Below are positions 20,001-28,000 of a DNA stretch of 64,000 nucleotides, one piece after another. The position numbers and the translations under genes are program-made. This stretch comes from Tritrichomonas musculus (taxonomy: Eukaryota; Parabasalia; Tritrichomonadida; Tritrichomonadidae), in the NCBI GenBank assembly GCA_039105265.1, contig JAPFFF010000008.1, positions 2,480,001-2,544,000 on the forward strand. The letters are read 5' to 3'. Numbering within the stretch: the stretch's first letter is position 1; every line of letters begins with the position of its first letter. The notes under the pieces are model-generated. The model did not search any database, had not been told where the DNA came from, and worked only from the letters and a program-made list of their open reading frames with translations.

Positions 20001-21550
20001 TTATTGAATCAATTTCGAGCGTTTTGTTTTATTTACAAAATGATGATGAATCTGCCTCAATTACATTTGATCTTGCATTAGAAAATATTCGTAAATTTTT
20101 CTTTAAAGGGACAAGATTCATTGTTTCAAATTGCAAAATTTGGATGACTTTTCGCTTTGTTTATTTTATACGCTTTTTATTATCTTATTTGATGGAATTT
20201 CCATCAGATTTTATAAGAGACCGTTTATTTTTATTTGATATGATGAATGATATTTCGCTTTTATTAAATTATCAAAAAAATACAACCTTAGCTCAAGTTG
20301 ATAGTAAAAATGAAGCAAACATCGATTTTACAGCTTCACTATGTAATACACTTGATGATTCAATTTGGCCTAAATTTAGCGAAATACCAATTTCAAATGA
20401 AAGAATGAAGGTTTCTATTAGTCAAAAAATGTTTTCATTATACGAACAAATTTATAAAAATGAATCTGCATTATCTGATGATCAAATATCGTCTGCTAAC
20501 AAAAAGTTGATCACGAAAATAATTGGTTTGAAGAAAAAACAAGTCGTTCCTGAATTTTCTATCCCTGATCATTCAGTTTATGTTTTCCTTGGGAATGGAG
20601 AAATTGTCTCTTTCATCCCTTCACTATTAGAAAAAAAATACATTCCAACAGGGATACTTCGTAAGCCTTCTTTTGTCGAAGGTGTTATAAATATGATTGA
20701 TTGGAATCTTGAGATTATCCCTTTTACAAACGATTTCATGAAATCATGTTTATTAATTGGAAAAGCTTTATTCGGGAAATTCGACTTTTTCAAGCAGTTC
20801 TCAATTCGTGAAAAAAAGGGAATTCACTTTAAAAAGACTGATGAGTTTAAGCCACCAGATTCTGCTTTAGTTGTAATCTCAGATCATTTAGTTCAGTTCC
20901 TTCCTTATGAGTTCTTCTTTCCAACGATTTCTTTGATCAGAAGATTTTCTTCAAGAGAAAGAGAAAATCATACTTATCTTTTCCGACCAATTATATTCAG
21001 AAATGAAAATAAGCAAGAATTCTTACAATATAGAAGAAAAAAGATAATTGAATTCTTTACTTTTGAACTTCCTACTCCTGCTAACGTTATTGGAAATGAG
21101 GGGAATTTAGTAGTGCCGTTTCCGTTATTTAATCCAAATAAGATTTCGTCAAGGTATCTACTTTTATATTCATTTTTTGACATAGTTCCTCTATATCCTA
21201 GTAACTTGCCTAATTTGCATAAGGTGAAAAATCCTTTATTTATATTAACTTTTTCTGATCTTGTTTTGATGCCTGATTTCCTATTTCAATTAATCGATAA
21301 TAATTTAAAGGCATGCTTTGTGTTCATTCCTGCTAGTCATATTTCTGTTGCTCTCTTTGAAATTAAGAAAATTTATGACAATTTCATGATTCAAAACAGT
21401 GAGAACAATAAAACAGAAAATGGTCAGCCAAACCTTCAGAACTTAAAGTTCACTGAGAAATTTACATATATGACAACTTTACAAATGACATTAATGAGAA
21501 AACTCAGAATTCCTATTGCTATTATTTCCCCAAATCGGAATATATTATAA
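17072..21550 (+). CDS. Large helical-repeat protein with possible CHAT/separase-like C-terminus
   Basis: 1492 residues. I do not recognise a close family. Residues 1-350 are polar, with an acidic DDDDFDDL patch. Residues 380-1150 are rich in helices with a TPR-like look (AVYYYLSAIKLFIASHQ, FEDALSIANSIDSNNP, ALFWSEIGCHISSH). The C-terminal 350 residues are more beta/alpha and include DSALVVISDHLVQFLPYEFFFP, which recalls the LPWE-type strand in CHAT and separase protease domains. I see no convincing catalytic His-Cys pair: the later segment has VFIPASHIS but no obvious active cysteine. It may be a protease-derived scaffold. Upstream it shares a short divergent region with RPN12. Confidence 0.75.
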   Translation: MLQIVPASNPNALNDLDNIFSDEDSQNTQKKKDTVKSLGDITNEITAICKLLQEVNLKYEFHEINFIPADEETPELRKFMKEFEKSHDPKLFTTLDRSKFSQNIQLQISLLQSTIDTNITFTEVPEKIDTRISSLLHWKISAQLSKGEKCYHQLHALINYCKTPEPAPISVFFLEYNISCLIYQFCQSLVSLFSESPFLSPVIENLSVFSNDPKSILSLATETEDAPKSSNNSAKNIIDDDDFDDLKPMIHASAPPLIKVNAISFENPLDTVSDHNLSTVKIPEGPSPVTYRFFRNKPKSTPEEFSKWLRKHHSPPKKIFNYSSNSFDKSVSIEKYAASNVIQKSVSNSKNNSQKTKETDELIDSLLTMVFDVDIRSLIPSHFETRYFSTVLPIFHQINCTTNKFFLNDNEFKDIIENEYQAHIGCTTKDQKKIESSMFFFQKVITSDLNQLRISPLTERRQFPSTDTDIDESIIFLMKLIDYSIIAAGYSPISLLPCALPPQSSKFTKEYLAQSLYYIYTRKTYPPYISFRAAFAIGILISEKDPSLACNFIYEAIFLLLHFYPVLNYATFVQSAFFEMGCLFNLTSRYYFCCMSIDNAIILCQNNHSLAGKAASMALKNLDAVRAVYYYLSAIKLFIASHQKEEFLYTARLVVTIYVEHDLINEAIQLTSYILKVHDKLDSINSVNTAAILCRLYCSKCNFEDALSIANSIDSNNPAISRIASKLKSQIFISQNRFNDFYEIIKPNLTLPNNVLPALMVTKETLLPSIKSLSKAYISKEDFVSALFWSEIGCHISSHISANKETPNFFLLRGYILYFIYYKMFTRTVHFLNSILDSVALVFGKFINENAITKTEILREALSSLTISINLYERSGNVAKLLYAKSIYLQLICSHILLYRKAQSSTMFGPLFPISKDDMPLYVKKPVFYTSCKVAEVTQKTRDIDEIEIKSSDQFTQTVRSLQGIADSYYDPFYISFIESISSVLFYLQNDDESASITFDLALENIRKFFFKGTRFIVSNCKIWMTFRFVYFIRFLLSYLMEFPSDFIRDRLFLFDMMNDISLLLNYQKNTTLAQVDSKNEANIDFTASLCNTLDDSIWPKFSEIPISNERMKVSISQKMFSLYEQIYKNESALSDDQISSANKKLITKIIGLKKKQVVPEFSIPDHSVYVFLGNGEIVSFIPSLLEKKYIPTGILRKPSFVEGVINMIDWNLEIIPFTNDFMKSCLLIGKALFGKFDFFKQFSIREKKGIHFKKTDEFKPPDSALVVISDHLVQFLPYEFFFPTISLIRRFSSRERENHTYLFRPIIFRNENKQEFLQYRRKKIIEFFTFELPTPANVIGNEGNLVVPFPLFNPNKISSRYLLLYSFFDIVPLYPSNLPNLHKVKNPLFILTFSDLVLMPDFLFQLIDNNLKACFVFIPASHISVALFEIKKIYDNFMIQNSENNKTENGQPNLQNLKFTEKFTYMTTLQMTLMRKLRIPIAIISPNRNIL

Positions 21551-21675
21551 TTTTATTATTAATATTACTATTTAAATACTGTTTGTTTGTATCAAATTTA
21601 AGATTTTTTATTTTGTTTTGTTTTTAAATATAATTCAATCGTTCAAAATTTATTAATAAACGGCCATTTTTTCAA

Positions 21676-22407
21676 ATGGCTAACTTAATTGAAGGGATAT
21701 TAAAGGATTTTGATGAAGAATTTGGATCAGGATCAAATCTTGAGCATTTCAGCTCAGCGCAGGATGTTAATGATTTTTCTACACATCAACAGACTAATTC
21801 GATGATCCAAAATACATTTTCGCAACAACAATCTGTTCTTAATGAAACTCAACCTCAAAATCAATCTAATGTATCTTTTAAATATCAGATGAATAATCCA
21901 AGTTCTACTCAACAATTTAATTCATTTTCTAATTTAAATACTAACTTAAATACAAATATATTAAATACCAATATATCTGAAAATACTTTTCAAGAAGATG
22001 AGCAGCAAATACCATCACCAAAAATTCCTCAAAATTCATCATCTATACCAAAGATCAATAAAATTTCAGTCGAAGAAGCAACTCAAATTATTAATGATTT
22101 AAAAAAAGAAAGAATTAAAGATGCTAAAAAAATGCAGCAATTGCAAACTGAGAATGCAAGGTTGGTTGCAAAAATGACTATTCTTGAACACACAGATCTA
22201 AAAGTTGCTGAACTTGGATCAAGAGTTGAACAACTTTTGCAAAAATATCTGGAAACTGAGCAAATTCGTGCCCAGCAAGCTGCTCAAATTTCACAATTAA
22301 GGCAAGAAGTCATTGTTCTTAAATCAAGAATTTCACAAGTTGGAGGGCAGATTCCACCAAGCCAAAGAATTCCTTCAAATAGCATAAATAATGTTTCAAA
22401 TTATTGA
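21676..22407 (+). CDS. Coiled-coil protein, unknown function
   Basis: 243 residues. The N-terminal 120 residues are low-complexity, rich in Asn, Gln and Ser. Residues about 133-220 form one continuous coiled coil (VEEATQIINDLKKERIKDA through VIVLKSRISQVG). It lies 125 bp downstream of the large helical-repeat gene in the same direction. No family is recognised. A cytoskeletal linker role would be a guess. Confidence 0.7.
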   Translation: MANLIEGILKDFDEEFGSGSNLEHFSSAQDVNDFSTHQQTNSMIQNTFSQQQSVLNETQPQNQSNVSFKYQMNNPSSTQQFNSFSNLNTNLNTNILNTNISENTFQEDEQQIPSPKIPQNSSSIPKINKISVEEATQIINDLKKERIKDAKKMQQLQTENARLVAKMTILEHTDLKVAELGSRVEQLLQKYLETEQIRAQQAAQISQLRQEVIVLKSRISQVGGQIPPSQRIPSNSINNVSNY

Positions 22408-22751
22408 GCAACAATTACCAAATTTTATTTAAAAAAAAATGTTTGTTTATTTGTTTGTAGATTAAGAAACTCAATATCTGGAGAAAATGATAAATGCTTT
22501 AAGGCAGTGTAATAAAAAATATTGTTTTATTTTCAATTTTTTAAATTATTTATTTGAATCATTCATGAAAATTAGTTGAATTTGCATGTTTTTTGCTTCT
22601 TGAATATATAATTATGGTGATATTACATATGTTAAACTAGGTTTAATGAAGTTATAAGATAAATATTATTTGAATGAAATAAAATGTTGAAATATTCTTA
22701 ATTAATTTGGCGCCTCATATTCAAAAAGTGGATTAAAATTCGTTAGTATCA
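22408..22751. other. Intergenic AT-rich region
   Basis: 344 bp between two co-directional coiled-coil genes. No gene or repeat is seen. Confidence 0.5.
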
Positions 22752-24701
22752 ATGAATACAAAAGCAGAGGCAAATTGGAAATACAATGTTAGTAAGAAAA
22801 TTTGCCAGCTGACTAAAGTTGTCTTTCGACTCCATTGCGAAACAATTGATAGGAGAGAGCGATATTGTTATATGAAAAAGAAATACGAAGATGAAATTGA
22901 AGAAATCAAAAACCTAGCAATAAAAACTCTCGAAAACGCGCAAGATGAATATAACAAATTACAGAAACAGACAAAAGATGAGTATGAAAAAAAATTTCAA
23001 GAATTTAAAAATAATTATAGTGGATCAGAAACAGAATTACAAAAAAGAATTGAATCATATAAGTCTATTATAAGCGATTTAATGGATCAAATTGGTAAAC
23101 TAAAAGAAAATTGTAAAAATCAATCTTCAAATTTTGATGAAGCAACAAAATCGATTCAAAAAACATTTAAAAGCAAACTCAAAAGTGTAGAAAAAAATTA
23201 TCAAGCTCAAGTAGACAAAATAAAATCGGATTATCAAATAAAAATTGATTCCGAACAGAAGAAAATCCAAGAAAAAATTGATGAATTGAACAAAAAAATC
23301 CAGCAAGAAATGGATGAATTCAAAGAAAATCTCATCAAGCAAAATAAAAATAACATTTCGAATTTAGAAAAAGAGGTTTCAAATCTTAAAAGCCAAATTA
23401 AAAGCTTAAACTCGAAAATATCTGGATTAAAGAAAGAAAAATCAACGATTTTATCATCAAATGAAAAGTTGAAGGAAGAAAATGTTGAATTGAAAGCAAA
23501 GATAGATGAACTTAATTCTAAAATTCAGGAATTATTGCAAAAAGCTGCTGAGAATGATATTAATAAAGATTCTTTAACGATTCTTCAGCAAAAATATGAA
23601 GCCAAAATTGCTGAAAATCAACAGCTTGATTCCAAATATTCTGATTTAATGTCAAAATATGAAAATACTGGAAAGAAATATTCGCACCTTCATAAAAAAT
23701 TCAATGAACTTGAGAAGACAAGCAATGAGTATCAAAATTTATACAAGGAAGCCAAGAGTGAAAATGAAAAGCTTGAATTGCAAATCAAATCTTTGCAAGA
23801 TCATATTGCTGAGCTTGAAAATCAAAAAGATAAAATGCCTGAAATCGATATTGAAGGTTTAAATTCAGAAATATCAGATTTGAAAGCTAAAAATGCCGAT
23901 TTGCAATCTCAACTTTCAACATTATCAAAAGAAAAGGAGAAAAGAGAAATAGAATTAAGTTCTGTAATCGAATTACTTCAAAAAGAAATCGAAACTCTTA
24001 AGAAAGAACTTGAAAAGAAAACAAATGAAAATATTTTTGATGTTAATCAATTTAAACAGAAATGTCAAGATGAAATCGATTTATTAAAGAGACAAAAATC
24101 GGATATAATTAGAGAGAATTCAGAAGCAATGAATTCGCTAATCGCAGCACATAAAACTGCAATCGATGGATATGAATCACGAATTAAACAAAATTCGGAA
24201 CTTTTTGAATCAAAAATGATCGTTCTACAAAATGATTCAGAAAATTTAAAAATTAAATATTCAAATGAGCTAAATACTATGAAAGCTGCATATGAACAAG
24301 TTCTTTCTGATCATGTTACAACGATTCATAATCTTCAGTCTCAACTTAATTCGAGACCTAATCAAGATAATCAATTTTCAATTGATGAAAACTTTTATTT
24401 AGCCAAAATCAAAAGTCTCGAAGAAGCTCTTGCTGATCGAACAGCAGCCTTAAATAAGATGTATTTGGAAGCTAAGCAGTACCAAAATGAATTAATTCAG
24501 AGAGAAACTTCTTATAACAAAATTTTTAATTCAACTCCTGAAGTTGGCGTCTTAAATCTTGTTGAAAGTAGAAAGAAGAGAGATAGAATTAAACTTGGAA
24601 GTAAATCTGTTTGGTCTTTGCCTCCTTTAGAAGATGATGAAAAGAATTATGGAAGATGTCCAACTGTTCGAAAGAAAAAGAGGCCTCAAAATGATTCTTA
24701 G
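22752..24701 (+). CDS. FAM184-like coiled-coil protein
   Basis: 649 residues, almost entirely coiled coil from about residue 40 to 600. The N-terminus contains VSKKICQLTKVVFRLH, which closely resembles the KMSKKIAQLTKVIYALN start of the FAM184 family; that family also continues as one long coiled coil beginning with a stretch like YEDEIEEIKNLA. FAM184 proteins are poorly characterised. The C-terminus is short and basic (RKKRDRIKLG, RKKKRPQ). The call rests on one N-terminal motif, since coiled-coil sequence itself is not diagnostic. Confidence 0.7.
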   Translation: MNTKAEANWKYNVSKKICQLTKVVFRLHCETIDRRERYCYMKKKYEDEIEEIKNLAIKTLENAQDEYNKLQKQTKDEYEKKFQEFKNNYSGSETELQKRIESYKSIISDLMDQIGKLKENCKNQSSNFDEATKSIQKTFKSKLKSVEKNYQAQVDKIKSDYQIKIDSEQKKIQEKIDELNKKIQQEMDEFKENLIKQNKNNISNLEKEVSNLKSQIKSLNSKISGLKKEKSTILSSNEKLKEENVELKAKIDELNSKIQELLQKAAENDINKDSLTILQQKYEAKIAENQQLDSKYSDLMSKYENTGKKYSHLHKKFNELEKTSNEYQNLYKEAKSENEKLELQIKSLQDHIAELENQKDKMPEIDIEGLNSEISDLKAKNADLQSQLSTLSKEKEKREIELSSVIELLQKEIETLKKELEKKTNENIFDVNQFKQKCQDEIDLLKRQKSDIIRENSEAMNSLIAAHKTAIDGYESRIKQNSELFESKMIVLQNDSENLKIKYSNELNTMKAAYEQVLSDHVTTIHNLQSQLNSRPNQDNQFSIDENFYLAKIKSLEEALADRTAALNKMYLEAKQYQNELIQRETSYNKIFNSTPEVGVLNLVESRKKRDRIKLGSKSVWSLPPLEDDEKNYGRCPTVRKKKRPQNDS

Positions 24702-25041
24702 TAAGTTTTTTCGGATTTATATTTTATCCTTTGTTTGATTTTTAAGTAAATTGTATTTTTAAAAAAAAATAGCTCATCTGTATTAAATTATTGGATATTT
24801 TTTTTTAAAAAAATGTTATTTATTTCTTATTTATCAAAAAATAGCAAATATTCTTATTATTTATTTTACATGTCTATTTACTAATAAAATATATAACATT
24901 TAATACAATGAGTCAAATGAATTAAAAAAAAAAAAAAAACGCATATATATATCGAACATGGAAAATACAAAAATCACCATATATAAGTTATATATAAATG
25001 ATAAGGAAAACTATAGAGAGGATATAAAAAAAAAAACATAC
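24702..25041. other. Convergent intergenic region
   Basis: 340 bp between the 3' ends of the FAM184-like and USP genes. AT-rich, with an A run at about 24923-24939 and an ATATATAT stretch. No gene is seen. Confidence 0.5.
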
Positions 25042-28000
25042 TTATTCTATCTTCTCGTAAAATAGCATATAAGCATTATGAGAATGAGCATCACGTGTAG
25101 AAGATTTTTTAGCAGAACTATCATTAAAATGATACCATTTTGCGTTCTCATAATTATTAACGTTTTTCTTATTTATATTTGAAGTAGTAGATGGGGAAAC
25201 GAGCGCATGTGCTGTATAATGACCTCCCATTAATGAACCGAAATGTTCGCAAACAGCAAAAAGCTTATACATACATTTTCTGTTTTTATCTGGACCGACC
25301 AAATATTCACTCAAATCAAATTCATCAGGATAATTTACATTAGCATCAAGCTTTTTTATGTAATCATCTCCAGATACGAATCTTTTTAATTGAATAATGA
25401 GTATTTTCGGAGCAGACCAAATATCCATCTTCTTATTAGCGTTTACATTTTTTTGGCAATGCTTGCAAAACCATTGATTACGAGAATCAAGGACTTCATT
25501 TTCCGAAAAATACTTGAAACATTTATCAAGCGAAATTGATTCAGTAGAGAAAAATCCATTTTGAAATGAGTTAACAAATTGTATATGACTAAAGAATAAT
25601 CTGTAATTAAAATGTTTTTCTTCACTCATGTAATCTTTGTTAATAAAAACTGGATAAAATATATGAGAAACGTTTCTACAAATAGGATTTTCTTTGAAAT
25701 AACGTTTTTGACTTTCAATTATATAATATTCAGATGGAAATTGAGCCATAACTCTTCTTGGCTTCAAATTTCCTTCTTCTAAACCCTTAGTGAAATCTAA
25801 TTCGGTTTCTTTTTCATCAAAAACTGCATCTTTAACAAATTCTTTAATTGATTCAATTTTGATATTATCATCATCAGCATCGGATTCCGTATCCGACCAG
25901 CAAAAGTCAAAGTATTTTTCGAGACGCGAATTAAGCTCCTCCTGAGATATTTTGAAGCTTTCAACTTGAATAAGAAAAGGAGCTGAAACGTCTTTTTCTA
26001 TAATCGAGACTTCGTCAGACATGACGCCGCGTTTGCGGAACTTCAGGCGAAGAACGCACGCAACGTAGCGCGGAATCGTGCCGTACTCTTCGCTGACTTG
26101 TGGTGGATTTGGAGGGTTCGTGTATGGCGTAAATGTATAGCTCGTCTTCTTGGCGCTCTTGATGCCTCCGCCGTAGAGGGAGTGCTTGTTCAAAAGTGGA
26201 GGACCGCCCGGATACTGCGCATGCATAACTCCATGCTGCTGCTGCTGCTGCTGCTGCTGTGGATATGGAACTTGCTGTAGCATTGCGGGGACTTGCTGCT
26301 GTGGATACTGCTGAGGGAAATTTTGAGGAATTTGTTGATGCATTCGCTGTGGAATCTGCGGTTGCTGAGGCAAATTCTGTGGCATTTGCTGGGGAAATAG
26401 CTGTGCCTGTGGTGGTAAATTATGTTGCATCTGTTGTGGCATTTGCTGAGGCATCTGTTGTGGAATCTGTTGTGGCATTTGCTGAGGAAATTGTGGTGGC
26501 ATTTGCTGAGGCATCTGTTGTGGAATCTGTTGTGGCATTTGCTGAGGAAATTGTGGTGGCATTTGCTGCTGTTGTTGTAAATTTTGTTGCATTTGCTGAG
26601 GCATCTGTTGTGGCATTTGCTGAGGCATTTGTTGGATCATTGTCTGTGGAATTTGCTGTAAATTAGGCTGCATTTGTTGGTGCATTTGGATCTGCCGCGG
26701 ATATTGCTGTGCCATTTGCGGCGGCATGGCTTCTTGCTTTGCTGGCTGTGTGAGTGGCGCTTGCTGTGGATTGGGCGGCGCCTGCATTTGTGTCTGAGCG
26801 ATCATTGTTACTGGGTGAAAGATCGGCTGAAGCATTTTTGGAGGCATTATCGCTGCGTCATGCGGCATTGTCTGCGGAGGAGCCGGCGCTTGCTGAGGTG
26901 CTGCAGAGACCTGCGGAATTATTGGCACGCTTTGCGCATTCTGCTGCTTCAATTGCTGTGTGATGACTGGCAGCGGCTGCAGGACTGCCTGAACAAGTCC
27001 CTCGACTATTTCGCCGACTAATTCAGCCTGCTCCTGCACGTACTGCTGTGCTAAATATTGCTGCGAAAGCGGCGGCTGCATTTGTGGCTGGAGAGGCTGC
27101 TGTATTTGTTGTGGAACTTGTGGCTGCATTTGTTTAGTCATTTGTTGTTGAAGAGGCGGCTGAATTTGTTGTGGAATTGGAGGTTGAAGAGGCTGCTGAA
27201 TTTGGGGTTGGATGGGTTGCGAAATTGGTGGCTGGATTTGCTGTGGAATTGAAGGTTGAATTGGTTGAGGAATTTGTGGTGGAATTTGTGGCTGGACAGG
27301 CTGTGTAATTTGTGGTTGAACAGGTTGAGTCATTTGTGGTTGAATCGGCTGTGTAATTTGTGGTTGGATTTGTTGAGTCATTTGTGGTTGGATTTGTTGA
27401 GTCATTTGTGGTTGAATTGGCTGTGTAATTTGTGGTTGGATTTGTTGAGTCATTTGTGGTTGAATTGGCTGTGTAATTTGTGGTTGAATAGGTTGAGTCA
27501 TTTGTGGTTGAATAGGTTGAGTCATTTGTGGTTGAATAGGTTGAGTCATTTGTGGTTGAATAGGTTGAGTCATTTGTGGTTGAATAGGTTGAGTCATTTG
27601 TGGTTGGATTGGCTGTGTAATTTGTGGTTGAATAGGTTGAGTCATTTGTGGTTGGATTGGCTGTGTAATTTGTGGTTGAATAGGTTGAGTCATTTGTGGT
27701 TGAATAGGTTGAGTCATTTGTGGTTGGATTGGCTGTGTAATTTGTGGTTGGATTGGCTGTGTAATTTGTGGTTGAATTGGCTGAGTCATTTGTGGTTGAA
27801 TTGGCTGTGTAATTTGTGGTTGAATTGGCTGAGTCATTTGTGGTTGAATTGGCTGAGTCATTTGTGGTTGAATTGGCTGTGTAATTTGTGGTTGAATTGG
27901 CTGTGTAATTTGTGGTTGAATTGGCTGAGTCATTTGTGGTTGAATTGGCTGAGTCATTTGTGGTTGAATTGGCTGTGTAATTTGTGGTTGAATTGGCTGT

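Noticed and set aside
26098-27252. Other plus-strand frames across the USP Q-rich region
   Set aside because: Low-complexity shadows of the minus-strand gene with no domain or start context.
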